Positions 1 to 9,648 of a stretch of DNA of 64,000 nucleotides are shown here, piece by piece (the stretch's first letter is position 1; each line of letters starts with the position of its first letter). A model generated the notes under the pieces. It saw only the letters and a program-made list of their open reading frames with translations. It ran no database searches and was not told the origin of the DNA. Origin of the DNA: Limnohabitans sp. (lineage in GTDB: Bacteria; Pseudomonadota; Gammaproteobacteria; Burkholderiales; Burkholderiaceae_C); contig NZ_JAOASQ010000022.1 in assembly GCF_030158565.1 (NCBI RefSeq), positions 1 through 64,000 of the forward strand. The letters run 5' to 3'. A program made the translations under genes and the position numbers.

Positions 1-36
1 GTCCGGGATGACAGTTTTGAATAGATCCAGGTTTTT

Positions 37-131
37 GTCATCCCGGGCGAAGACCCGGGATCCACTGTGTAGCGGTGCTCCTTGCGATCGTCGGTGGTGA
101 GTCATGGATCCCGGATCAAGTCCGGGATGAC
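37..131. repeat. 95-bp palindromic REPIN-like element, copy A
   Basis: The element begins GTCATCCCGG and ends CCGGGATGAC. Each end also carries an inner GGATCC-type inverted segment (around 56-63 and 106-113), so the two arms face each other around a core of about 35 bases. Copies of nearly the same length lie at 41677-41771 (inverted) and 48723-48818. Copies A and inverted B also share core sequence (TTGCGATCGTCG), so these are homologous mobile units and not chance palindromes. Bases 1-36 look like the tail of a further tandem unit cut by the window edge. No coding role is seen. Confidence 0.85.
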
Positions 132-203
132 AGTTTTAAACAAGCTCGGTATGACAGTTTTAAACAAGTCCGAGATGACGGTTTTAAGCAAGTCCGAGAT
201 GAC
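132..203. repeat. Three tandem 24-bp units attached to repeat A
   Basis: Units at 132-155, 156-179 and 180-203 each start with a GTTTTAA-type stretch and end in GATGAC, which is the terminal motif of element A. They look like amplified copies of one end of the element. The units are contiguous, without unique spacers, so this is not a CRISPR array. Short ORFs across it are by-products of the repeat. Confidence 0.85.
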
Positions 204-252
204 AGTCGCTACAGATGGGCCTCACCGGTGCAATCTTCACAAGGCCTGTCCA

Positions 253-1299
253 TCAGATCTCATTCGGCACAGCGACTTTGAACTTCTCGGCCCAAGGCAC
301 CAGCATGGGCATGATGTTCGGGTACAGCGCCACGCCTTGGCTGGCGCTGTCGGCTTTGAGCTTCAGGCCGCGCTCGCCTGGCGTGCGCACCCAGCGGTCG
401 GGCTGCGCGGGACGCGAGGCATGGCATTGGCGTGACACTTCGTCCATCTGTGTGTTGAAGGCGCTTTGGCCTGCGAAAGCGCGGGGGTCGATGATCTGCA
501 AAAACACCGTGGCTCCCCAGCCCTCAGGTGCGTCTGCGCGGCCATGGCCTGCCAAGCCGCCGGTCAAGGCTTCCACCATCCAGCTCAGGCCGTAGCCCTT
601 GTGGCCCGAGTCCATGCCGCCCAGCGGCAAGATGGTGCCCTTGGGCTCGTTGAAGAGCACCGCCGGGTCGCGGCTGGGCTGGCCGTGGCCATCCATCACC
701 CATTCGGCGGGCAGCAAGCCGCCCTCTTTGTGCAGGCGGTTGGTCATGCCGTTGGTGGTGGACGAGGTGGACACGTCGATCAGCACCGGCAAGCCCGAAG
801 TGGGGATGCCCACCGACATCGGGTTGGGTGTGAACACTGGGTCCAGTCCACCAAAAGGCGCGATGCTGGCGGCGTTGGGGTCCGAGCAATGCAGCAGCAT
901 CATGAAGCCCTGATCCGTCACGCGCTGGTGGTAGGCCGCCAGGCATGCAATGTGGTGGCTGCGCCGGATGACCACGGTGCAAGTGCCTTGGCTGCGTGCG
1001 CGTTGTGTGGCCAGTTCGATGGCCTGCAGCACCAGCCAAGGACCCGGCAGGCGCTGGCCGTCCCAGGTCACTGCGGCCGGATGGTCCGATACCAACAGTG
1101 GCTGGCCCTCTTTGCGCATCTTGCCCGACTCCAGTTCGGCCAGATAAGGCGCCAGCAAGGCCAGGCCGTGTGTGGTGTGACCCAGCAAATCGCCTTCCAG
1201 CAACACGTCGGCGACGGCCTGGGCCTTGTCCGGCGGCAAGCCTGCTGATTGCAACAGTTGATCGGCAAAAGCCAGGAGGTCTGATGTGGCGTAGTTCAT
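253..1299 (-). CDS. Ldh/malate-dehydrogenase-2 family oxidoreductase
   Basis: This 348-residue protein has the layout of the NAD(P)-dependent Ldh_2 family (malate, ureidoglycolate, sulfolactate or piperideine-2-carboxylate dehydrogenases), which use their own fold and not a Rossmann fold. Visible family motifs are GHTTHG at residues 40-45, a SHH motif at 114-116 carrying the probable catalytic histidine, the PFGG...TPNP stretch near 148-160 and DVSTS near 175-179. The length is normal for the family. The substrate cannot be told from sequence; a 2-oxo acid/2-hydroxy acid pair is expected. It is transcribed leftwards towards repeat A and is separated by 66 bases from lrgB, which lies upstream on the same strand. 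The start ATG at 1299 is the first in frame and places the N-terminal helix as in homologues. Confidence 0.85.
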   Translation of the reverse strand: MNYATSDLLAFADQLLQSAGLPPDKAQAVADVLLEGDLLGHTTHGLALLAPYLAELESGKMRKEGQPLLVSDHPAAVTWDGQRLPGPWLVLQAIELATQRARSQGTCTVVIRRSHHIACLAAYHQRVTDQGFMMLLHCSDPNAASIAPFGGLDPVFTPNPMSVGIPTSGLPVLIDVSTSSTTNGMTNRLHKEGGLLPAEWVMDGHGQPSRDPAVLFNEPKGTILPLGGMDSGHKGYGLSWMVEALTGGLAGHGRADAPEGWGATVFLQIIDPRAFAGQSAFNTQMDEVSRQCHASRPAQPDRWVRTPGERGLKLKADSASQGVALYPNIMPMLVPWAEKFKVAVPNEI

Positions 1300-1365
1300 G
1301 GCTTCATCATAAAAAGAAGCCTTGGATGTGCTGTCGCCACCTGGACTCGGTGCAAGCGTTGGCCT

Positions 1366-2106
1366 TTAAAACCACCAACCCACGGCGTAGGGAATCAGCA
1401 CCGCCCCTGCAATGCCGTGCAGCCCCATGCCCAAGCTGGCATAGGCCCCGGCCTCGGCATTGACGCTGAAAGCGCGTGAAGTGCCAATGCCATGCGCGGC
1501 CACCCCCAAAGCAAAGCCGCGCTGCCACCAGGCCGTGACGCGCAAGGCGTCGAGCACATAGCGGCCCAACACCGCACCCAAAATGCCGGTGCTCACCGCA
1601 AAGATGGCAGTCAGGGTAGGCGAGGCCTGCACGCGTTCGGCAATGCCCATGGCAATTGGCGCGGTGACCGACTTGGCCACCAGACCGCGCACCAGCGATT
1701 CGTCCACGCCCAGCCAGCGCGCTACGCCCACGGCCGTGAGCACTGAGGTCACGCCGCCCGCCACCAGCGACAGCATCAACACCCCTATGCGCCCTTTGAG
1801 CGAGGCAAAACCCTTGTAGATGGGAATGGCCAGCGACACCGTGGCCGTGCCCAGCAAAAAGTGCACAAACTGCGCGCCTTCGAAATACTGGGCATAGGGC
1901 ATATCGAGCACGCCGATGCTCAGGCACACCAGCACCACCGCGATCAGCACAGGGTTGGCCAGCGGGTTGCGCTGGCTGCGCTCGTACAGCGTCAGGCCGA
2001 TCAGGTAAGCGCTGAGCGTGAGCACCAAAGCCAGCAGCGGGCTGCCCGAGAGGTAGACCCAAATCTCGGAGATGGCGGGCAGGTCGGCGCGTGTCATGGG
2101 GTTCAT
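1366..2106 (-). CDS. lrgB: LrgB/CidB family membrane protein
   Basis: This is a 246-residue very hydrophobic protein of the LrgB family, which partners LrgA in murein-hydrolase/holin-like control or in export of small organic acids. Recognisable family features are the central ILGAVLG segment and the C-terminal AHGIGTSRAF stretch. I chose the ATG at 2106 over the upstream in-frame start at 2142: it lies only four bases after the lrgA stop codon, and the longer version would add a non-homologous, cysteine-containing leader that overlaps lrgA. The two genes are therefore tightly coupled, lrgA first. Function in Gram-negative bacteria is poorly defined; pyruvate or other carboxylate efflux is one possibility given the metabolic surroundings. 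Confidence 0.9.
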   Translation of the reverse strand: MNPMTRADLPAISEIWVYLSGSPLLALVLTLSAYLIGLTLYERSQRNPLANPVLIAVVLVCLSIGVLDMPYAQYFEGAQFVHFLLGTATVSLAIPIYKGFASLKGRIGVLMLSLVAGGVTSVLTAVGVARWLGVDESLVRGLVAKSVTAPIAMGIAERVQASPTLTAIFAVSTGILGAVLGRYVLDALRVTAWWQRGFALGVAAHGIGTSRAFSVNAEAGAYASLGMGLHGIAGAVLIPYAVGWWF

Positions 2107-2110
2107 GGCT

Positions 2111-2449
2111 TCAGCCCTTGGGCGCCAGCAGCTTGAGCACAAGTGCTGTCACCGCCACCGTCGCCAGCACGCTGATCACCAGCGCCGCGCTGATGGCCCA
2201 GGCATTGGCCCGCAACACCGGCAAATAAAGCACCACGCCCACCGACGCCGGAATGAACAGCAGCCCCAAGTGCTGCAAGATGCTGCTGCCCACCAAGTCC
2301 ATGGCGGTTGGCACATGCCCGCGTATACCGAGAAAGGCCAGCAACAGCACCAGGCCCAACACCGGTCCGGGGATGAAGGGCAGGGCGAACTTGGACAGCA
2401 GCTCGCCGAGCGCTTGGAAGATGAAGAGTTGAACGAGGCCTTGGATCAT
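2111..2449 (-). CDS. lrgA: LrgA/CidA family holin-like membrane protein
   Basis: This is a 112-residue protein with four predicted membrane segments and the LrgA-type PGPVLGLVLLL motif near residues 28-38. It is slightly shorter than typical LrgA proteins (about 130 residues), mostly at the N terminus. LrgA proteins are thought to oligomerise like phage holins and act with LrgB. The gene is the first of a two-gene unit with lrgB, with a four-base gap. Start ATG at 2449; the 66 bases between it and the neighbouring amidohydrolase stop leave room for a promoter. Confidence 0.88.
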   Translation of the reverse strand: MIQGLVQLFIFQALGELLSKFALPFIPGPVLGLVLLLAFLGIRGHVPTAMDLVGSSILQHLGLLFIPASVGVVLYLPVLRANAWAISAALVISVLATVAVTALVLKLLAPKG

Positions 2450-2515
2450 GGCCTCAGTGTATGAAGGGCGTTAAAGAATGGCGAGTTTCAACAGTTGTGA
2501 CGCGCATCAAGGTAA

Positions 2516-3919
2516 TTACTTTGCCCCCAACGCCAACTGCATCGCCAACTGGTTGTGCCTTTCGATCAGCGGCCCCATGTCCACCGTGGCGATCTCACCC
2601 TGGCGCACCACCACGCGACCATTGACGATGGTGTAGTCGGCGTTGTCGCTGGCGCACAGCAGCAGCGCGCCCACAGGGTCGTGCACTGCGCCGCCCGCCA
2701 TGCTGAGCGTGTCGGTGCGGAACAGGGCGATGTCGGCGCAAAAGCCTTCGGTGATTTGCCCCAGCTCGTGAGCGCGGCCCAACACCTCGGCACCGCCGCG
2801 AGTGGCCAGGCGCAAGGCGTCGCGGGGTGTCATTTCGGCGGGGCCGTGGTCACAACCGAACGGTTCTAAAGCCCTGCCCACACGCGCCAGCAGCATGGCC
2901 TGGCGGGCTTCGTTCAGCAGGTGCGCGGCGTCGTTGCTGGCGCTGCCGTCCACCCCCAGGCCAATCGGCACGCCCGCGTCGAGCATTTTGCGCAGCGGCA
3001 AGATGCCGCTGGCCAGGCGCATGTTGCTGCACGGGCAGTGGGCAATGCCGGTGCGCGTGCGGGCAAACAAATACGTGCCCTCGTCGTCCAGCTTCACGCC
3101 GTGCGCGTGCCACACGTCGTGGCCCACCCAGCCCAGGTCCTCGGCGTATTGTGCAGGGGTGCAGTTGAACTTTTCGCGGGTGTAGGCGATGTCGTGGTCG
3201 TTTTCGGCCAAGTGGGTGTGCAGGCGCACGCCGTGGGCGCGGGCCAGCTTTGCCGATTCGCGCATCAGGTCTTGGCTCACGCTGAAAGGCGAGCAGGGGG
3301 CCACGGCCACATGCGTCATCGCGCCGTAACTGGCGTCGTGCCAAGTCTCGATCAGGCGCTGCGTTTCTTTCAAGATGGCGGGTTCTTTTTCGACCACGCT
3401 GTCCGGCGGCAGGCCGCCTTGTGACTGCCCCACGCTCATGCTGCCGCGTGTGGCGGTGAAGCGCATGCCCACGGTGTGCGCCGCTTCGATGCTGTCGTCC
3501 AGCCGCACGCCGTTGGGGTAGATGTAGAGGTGGTCACTGCTGGTGGTGCAGCCGCTCAGCAGCAGCTCGGCCATGGCCACCTGGCCAGAGACACGCACCA
3601 TCTCGGGTGTCAGGCCCACCCAGATCGGGTACAGGCCTTGGAGCCAACTGAACAGCTCGGCGTTTTGCACGCCCGGAATCGCCCGCGTGAGCGACTGGTA
3701 CATGTGGTGGTGCGTGTTGATCAGGCCTGGCACCACCACATGGCGGCGGGCGTCGATCACCTCATCCACCTGCTTGACCAGTTCGTCGGTGTTTTCTGTC
3801 GCAGGGATGATCCGCTCGATGCGGCCATCGCGGATCAAGAGCGAGGCGTCTTTGAGTTCGGTGTTGGCATCGTCTTGTGTGGCGATGCAGCGGGCGCGGT
3901 GGATCAGCAGCGTGGTCAT
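2516..3919 (-). CDS. 8-oxoguanine deaminase-like amidohydrolase
   Basis: This 467-residue protein belongs to the metal-dependent amidohydrolase superfamily (subtype III, cytosine deaminase-like). Metal and catalytic residues are all present: HxH at H70/H72, H234-T-H236, H271/H273, H294 in the HCPCSN motif, and D324 in GVDGSASND. The NTHHHMYQSLTRA and HCPCSNMRL motifs resemble bacterial 8-oxoguanine deaminases and the related hydroxyatrazine hydrolases. The expected reaction is hydrolytic deamination of 8-oxoguanine to urate. It lies in the same direction as the transketolase and hydroxyacid dehydrogenase genes, with 152 bases and a stem-loop between. It fits thematically with the purine cluster at 49-59 kb. 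The exact purine or triazine substrate is inferred, not shown. Confidence 0.82.
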   Translation of the reverse strand: MTTLLIHRARCIATQDDANTELKDASLLIRDGRIERIIPATENTDELVKQVDEVIDARRHVVVPGLINTHHHMYQSLTRAIPGVQNAELFSWLQGLYPIWVGLTPEMVRVSGQVAMAELLLSGCTTSSDHLYIYPNGVRLDDSIEAAHTVGMRFTATRGSMSVGQSQGGLPPDSVVEKEPAILKETQRLIETWHDASYGAMTHVAVAPCSPFSVSQDLMRESAKLARAHGVRLHTHLAENDHDIAYTREKFNCTPAQYAEDLGWVGHDVWHAHGVKLDDEGTYLFARTRTGIAHCPCSNMRLASGILPLRKMLDAGVPIGLGVDGSASNDAAHLLNEARQAMLLARVGRALEPFGCDHGPAEMTPRDALRLATRGGAEVLGRAHELGQITEGFCADIALFRTDTLSMAGGAVHDPVGALLLCASDNADYTIVNGRVVVRQGEIATVDMGPLIERHNQLAMQLALGAK

Positions 3920-3961
3920 GGACTTGTCCTGGGCAAGGTGTGAAACAAGTCGCGGCCGAAT

Positions 3962-3989
3962 CCCCTGGCCCCGCGTGAGCGGGGGAGGG
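3962..3989. other. GC-rich stem-loop between two minus-strand genes
   Basis: CCCCGC at 3969-3974 pairs perfectly with GCGGGG at 3979-3984 around a GTGA loop, with further C-rich and G-rich flanks. It lies between the hydroxyacid dehydrogenase stop and the amidohydrolase start. There is no U-tract on either strand, so it is not a clear terminator; it may be an RNA processing hairpin or a small repeat. Confidence 0.45.
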
Positions 3990-4071
3990 CGAGCACCACG
4001 TTGCCGCGCGTCCCGGGCTGTGCAGTGGCTTGATTTTACGTAAGCCGAAGCGGCTGTTCGTGCCGCTGGCT

Positions 4072-5034
4072 TCAGGCTTTGGGCAGCACCTGATTGACGG
4101 GGGCACCGCGCACGAAAGCTTCGACGTTGTCGATGAGCTGGTCGGCCAGTGCCTGAATGGCCTCGGCACTGGCCCAGGCCACATGCGGCGTGAGGATGAA
4201 GTCGGGCCGCTCCAGCAAGGCCATGAAGGGGTGATCGGCTGGTGGCGGCTCAACGCTGGTCACGTCAAATGCTGCGCCCGAGATGTGCCCTGCTTGCAGT
4301 GCGGGGCCTACCGCTGCTTCGTCCACCAGACCACCGCGCCCGGTGTTGATGAGCAAAGGCTGGCGCGTCATCTGCGCGAATTCGGCTGCGCCGATCATGT
4401 GGCGGGTGTTCACATTCAAGGGGCAGTGCAGCGTGAGCACATCGGCTTGGCGCAGCACCTCTTCAAACGGTGTGTACAAGCTGCCTTGGCCTGTGCGGCC
4501 TTTGTGTGCCGAAAACAGCACGCGCATGCCCAGCGCGCGACCGATGCTGGCCACGGCCTGGCCCAGCACGCCGTCGCCAATCACACCCAATGTGGAGCCC
4601 GCCAGGTCGCGGATCGGATGGTCAAAGAAGCAGAACTGCGCGGCCTCTTGCCAGCGCCCGGCTTTGACGGCATCGCGGTAAGCGCAGATGCTGCGGCGCA
4701 GGGCAAAGATCAGCGCAAAGGTGTGCTCGGGCACGGTGTGCTTGGCATAGTTGCGCACATTGCTCACAACGATGCCCCGCTGCTGGCACGCTTGCAGGTC
4801 GATGTTGTCGGTGCCGGTGGCGGCCACGGCGATCAGCTTGAGTTGGGGCGCTTGCGCCAGTGTTTCGGCACTGAGCTTGACTTTGTTGACGATGACGATG
4901 TCGGCATCGGCGATGCGTTCTGCCGCTTCAGTGGCGCTGGTGCGCGGGTACTGCACCCATTCGTGTGCAAAGGTGGGCGCGCGCAGTGTGCTGTCGGGCG
5001 AGACCGTGTCGCGGTCGAGGAAGACGATTTTCAT
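4072..5034 (-). CDS. D-2-hydroxyacid dehydrogenase (hydroxypyruvate/glyoxylate reductase type)
   Basis: This 320-residue NAD(P)-dependent D-isomer-specific 2-hydroxyacid dehydrogenase has the Rossmann glycine motif G153-x-G155-x-x-G158. The catalytic triad is visible as R233 (NTGRGG), E262 (TSVEPP) and H284 (TPHVAW). The likely reaction is reduction of hydroxypyruvate or glyoxylate to glycerate or glycolate. It starts 11 bases after the stop of the transketolase gene on the same strand, so the two are almost certainly co-transcribed. The pairing makes chemical sense: transketolase can use hydroxypyruvate as a two-carbon donor. Substrate preference is an inference from family and context. Confidence 0.88.
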   Translation of the reverse strand: MKIVFLDRDTVSPDSTLRAPTFAHEWVQYPRTSATEAAERIADADIVIVNKVKLSAETLAQAPQLKLIAVAATGTDNIDLQACQQRGIVVSNVRNYAKHTVPEHTFALIFALRRSICAYRDAVKAGRWQEAAQFCFFDHPIRDLAGSTLGVIGDGVLGQAVASIGRALGMRVLFSAHKGRTGQGSLYTPFEEVLRQADVLTLHCPLNVNTRHMIGAAEFAQMTRQPLLINTGRGGLVDEAAVGPALQAGHISGAAFDVTSVEPPPADHPFMALLERPDFILTPHVAWASAEAIQALADQLIDNVEAFVRGAPVNQVLPKA

Positions 5035-5045
5035 GGGCTTTGATT

Positions 5046-7037
5046 TCAGGCGGCCAGCAGGCGACGCGCTTCGGCCACCACGGCTTCGGGGGTGATGTTG
5101 AAAAGTTTGTACAACGCGTCGGCCGGGCCACTGGCGCCAAAGCCAGTCATGCCCACAAAGCCGCCGTCGATCCCCAGATAAGCGTCCCAGCCCTGGCGCA
5201 CAGCGGCTTCTATGCCAACCCGCACACCTTGCGTCGCATCACCCAACACGCTTTGGCGGTAGGCCGCATCTTGCCCGTTGAAGAGTTCCCAGCAAGGCAG
5301 TGACACCACGGCGGTGGCGATGCCCTCTGCTTCGAGCGCTTCGCGGGCCTGCACGGCCAGCAGCACCTCAGAGCCCGTAGCCAGCAGCGTGACCTGGCGC
5401 GGGCCGCAGGCCGCTTCGTGCAGCACATAGCCACCGCGACGGGCCAGGTTGCCCGGTGTGTGCATGGTGCGCACCAGCGGCAGCGACTGGCGCGCAAAGA
5501 CCAGGCTGACCGGGCCGGTGCTGTGGGCCAGTGCGGCTTCCCAGCATTCGGCGGCTTCCACCGCGTCGGCAGGGCGCATGACCAGCATGTTGGGCATGGC
5601 ACGCAGCGAGGCCAAAACTTCGACGGGCTGGTGCGTGGGGCCGTTTTTGCCGATGCCGATCGAGTCGTGGCTGAACACGAATTTGACCGGCAGCCCCATG
5701 AGAGCCGCCATGCGCATGGCGGGGCGCTGGTAATCGGCAAAGGCCAGATAGGTTACCGACAGCGGCAGCACACCGCCGTGCGCCGCCATGCCGTTGGCCA
5801 TGGAGCCCATCACATGCTCACGCACGCCGCAATGCACATACGAGCCGCCCCGGTCGTCTGCGGTGAAGGCCGTCAGGCCACGCTTGTGGCTGGTGGGCGC
5901 TTCCAGGTCGGCGCAGCCCACCATGCGTTCAGGCAGCAGCGGGGTCAGCAGGTCGTTGATTTCGGCTGAGATGAAGATGCCGCTCGGCGCAGGCGGGGCC
6001 TGCAAGGCGTTCTTTTTGTAGTCCAGCAAGACTTGTTGCCAGTTGGCGGGCAACTCGCCGCGCATCACCCGTTCAAACTCGGCGCGCTCGGCTGCGGGCA
6101 GGGCGGCCACACGCGCCTGCCACGCAGCGTGTTCACCCTGACTGCGCTGGCCAGCGTCACGCCAGGCCTGCTGCACACCGGCAGGCACTTCAAACGGACC
6201 GTGCGTCCAGCCCAGCAACTCGCGTGCAGCCTGGGCGTCTTCGGCAAACAAGCGACCGCTGTGGCCGCCGCGCTGGCCCTGCAGGCGTGCAATGCCTTTG
6301 GCAATCACCGTGCGGCACGCCAGCATCGACGGGCGCGGGTCGGCGCGTGCGGCATCCAGCGCGGCAGACACAGCCTCGATGTCGTGTCCGTCTACTTCGA
6401 CCACATGCCAGCCCGCCACACGAAAACGCTCGGCCACGTCTTCGCTGATCGACAGCTCGGTGCTGCCGTCGTCGGTGATCAGGTTGTCGTCCCACAGCAG
6501 CACCAGCTTGCTCAAGTTGAGGTGGCCTGCCAGCGAAATCATCTCCTGGCCCACGCCCTCTTGCAGGCAGCCGTCGCCCACAAAGGCGTAGGTGTAGTGA
6601 TTGACCAGATCCTTGCCAAAGCGGGCGTTCAAATACGCCTCGGCCACGGCCATGCCCAAGGCGTTGGCAATGCCCTGGCCCAGCGGACCAGTGGTGACTT
6701 CGATGCCGATGGCCGGGTTGCGTTCGGGGTGGCCTTCGCAGTGCGAGCCCAGCTCGCGAAAGCGCTGGATTTCTTCAATCGGAAAGTCCGGGTAGCCCGT
6801 CAGGTGCAGCAGCGCATAGAGCAGCATTGAGCCGTGCCCGTTCGACAGCACCACGCGGTCGCGGTCAAGCCATTGGGGCTCAGTCGGGTTGAACTTGAGA
6901 TGCCGCGTGTACAGCGCGGTGGCAATTTCGGCCATGCCCAAGGGCACGCCCTGGTGACCCTCTTGGGCCTTGACGATGGCGTCGATGGACAAAAAACGAA
7001 TGGCGTGGGCCAGGGCTTGTGGGGGGTGGGTGCTCAT
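5046..7037 (-). CDS. tkt: Transketolase
   Basis: This is a full-length 663-residue thiamine-diphosphate transketolase with three domains: an N-terminal TPP-binding part with the GDGCLQEGVGQE motif near residue 155, a central pyrimidine-binding domain (GVREHVMGSMANGMA), and a C-terminal transketolase domain. It transfers a two-carbon unit between ketose and aldose phosphates. The usual HPGAPMGMA motif near the N terminus reads HQGVPLGMA here, so the protein is somewhat divergent. It heads a two-gene unit with the hydroxyacid dehydrogenase. A second, split transketolase is encoded at 20141-21995, which suggests that one of the two has a specialised catabolic role. The ATG at 7037 is preceded by about 275 bases of non-coding DNA. 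Confidence 0.95.
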   Translation of the reverse strand: MSTHPPQALAHAIRFLSIDAIVKAQEGHQGVPLGMAEIATALYTRHLKFNPTEPQWLDRDRVVLSNGHGSMLLYALLHLTGYPDFPIEEIQRFRELGSHCEGHPERNPAIGIEVTTGPLGQGIANALGMAVAEAYLNARFGKDLVNHYTYAFVGDGCLQEGVGQEMISLAGHLNLSKLVLLWDDNLITDDGSTELSISEDVAERFRVAGWHVVEVDGHDIEAVSAALDAARADPRPSMLACRTVIAKGIARLQGQRGGHSGRLFAEDAQAARELLGWTHGPFEVPAGVQQAWRDAGQRSQGEHAAWQARVAALPAAERAEFERVMRGELPANWQQVLLDYKKNALQAPPAPSGIFISAEINDLLTPLLPERMVGCADLEAPTSHKRGLTAFTADDRGGSYVHCGVREHVMGSMANGMAAHGGVLPLSVTYLAFADYQRPAMRMAALMGLPVKFVFSHDSIGIGKNGPTHQPVEVLASLRAMPNMLVMRPADAVEAAECWEAALAHSTGPVSLVFARQSLPLVRTMHTPGNLARRGGYVLHEAACGPRQVTLLATGSEVLLAVQAREALEAEGIATAVVSLPCWELFNGQDAAYRQSVLGDATQGVRVGIEAAVRQGWDAYLGIDGGFVGMTGFGASGPADALYKLFNITPEAVVAEARRLLAA

Positions 7038-7312
7038 GCTGTTGGCGCCGGCCGCTTGGGGCGCGGTCGCCAGTCTCCTGTGTATTCAAACGATGACAAG
7101 GATTTTTGCCAGCTTGGTACATGAAGACAAGCGATGAATATTCAGGGTTGAGTGAAATCGGTTCAGGTAGGTGGGGTTGACGGCTTTCGACGGCGGATTC
7201 AACTGGTCAGCGCAACACATTCGCTGAACATCTCAGCGGGCGTATTTGCTTGTCTCACAGCTTGGGTAGCAACTAAAAATCAGCAAGAATTTTTGATGTT
7301 TCCTGAGGATAG

Positions 7313-8740
<1,428 letters not shown>

Positions 8741-8745
8741 GGGTT

Positions 8746-9561
8746 TCAGTAGGCGGCGCCCGGTGTGGAGGGGGCATCTGGCGCAGAGGAAATGAACGAT
8801 GAAGCGAGCTTGCGTGCCGCATTCGCGAACAGCAAGATGTCAACGCCCGTGGCCACAAAAGTGCATCCCAAATCGAGATAGCGTTGTGCCAGTGCCGGAT
8901 CAGAGGTCAGAGTGCCTGCGGCTTTGCCGCTGGCGATGATGGTGCGCATGGCTTGCTCAATGGCGGCTTGTACGTCAGGGTGTCCCGGGTTGCCACGGTG
9001 TCCCATGGAGGCTGCCAGATCGGCGGGACCTATGAAAACGCCGTCAATGCCATCAACAGCGCAGATGTCTTTCAAATGGTGGAGTGCTGTCACGGATTCT
9101 GCCTGCACCAACAGGCAGATTTCTTCGTCGCTCACGTTCAGGTAGTCGGTGCGGCTGCTCCATCGCGAGGCGCGCCCAACGGCGCTGCCCACCCCCCGGA
9201 TGCCCAGTGGCGGGTAGCGTGTGGCGCTGACGATTTGGCGTGCTTGCTCTGGCGTGTCGACCATCGGGACCAACAGGTTTTGCACGCCAATGTCGAGCAA
9301 TTGTTTGATCAGGGCGACTTCACCGCACACAGCGCGCACCACCGCTTGCGCCCGGTACGGGGCCACGGCTTGCAATGCAGACAAGGTGGTGCGGATGTCG
9401 TTGGGGGCATGTTCGCCATCGATCAGCAGCCAGTCAAAGCCCGCTGTGGCGCTGACTTCTGCCAAGTAGGCGTCCGACATGGAAAGCCAGAAGCCAACTT
9501 GTGCCCGTCGGGCGGCCAAGGCCGCCTTGAATGGGTTGCCGGTGGGGATGCCGTGTGTCAT
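8746..9561 (-). CDS. HpcH/HpaI family class II aldolase
   Basis: This 271-residue pyruvate-dependent aldolase belongs to the HpaI/GarL/RhmA family. Key residues line up: catalytic H51 in the [10 protein letters not shown] motif, R76, and the metal ligands E155 (QAES) and D181 (IGPADLA). Such enzymes cleave 2-keto-3-deoxy acids into pyruvate plus an aldehyde such as tartronate semialdehyde, lactaldehyde or glycolaldehyde. Its position directly downstream of a UxaA-type dehydratase and an aldehyde dehydrogenase fits a non-phosphorylating acid-sugar route. The aldehyde product, and so the substrate, cannot be fixed from sequence. Confidence 0.9.
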   Translation of the reverse strand: MTHGIPTGNPFKAALAARRAQVGFWLSMSDAYLAEVSATAGFDWLLIDGEHAPNDIRTTLSALQAVAPYRAQAVVRAVCGEVALIKQLLDIGVQNLLVPMVDTPEQARQIVSATRYPPLGIRGVGSAVGRASRWSSRTDYLNVSDEEICLLVQAESVTALHHLKDICAVDGIDGVFIGPADLAASMGHRGNPGHPDVQAAIEQAMRTIIASGKAAGTLTSDPALAQRYLDLGCTFVATGVDILLFANAARKLASSFISSAPDAPSTPGAAY

Positions 9562-9648
9562 GGTGTATGGACTTTCAAAAATGGTGGTGCCGGTGACCGC
9601 TGGTCACGGGCCTGTTTCTTGTTCTGAGGCGGGGGCGCGCTGAGCGGC

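Noticed and set aside
132-203. Tandem repeats considered as a CRISPR array
   Set aside because: Units are contiguous with no unique spacers, and no cas genes are present.
7038-7312. Possible small gene between tkt and the FAD oxidase
   Set aside because: Short frames here have no ribosome site or homology; it is treated as promoter and intergenic DNA.
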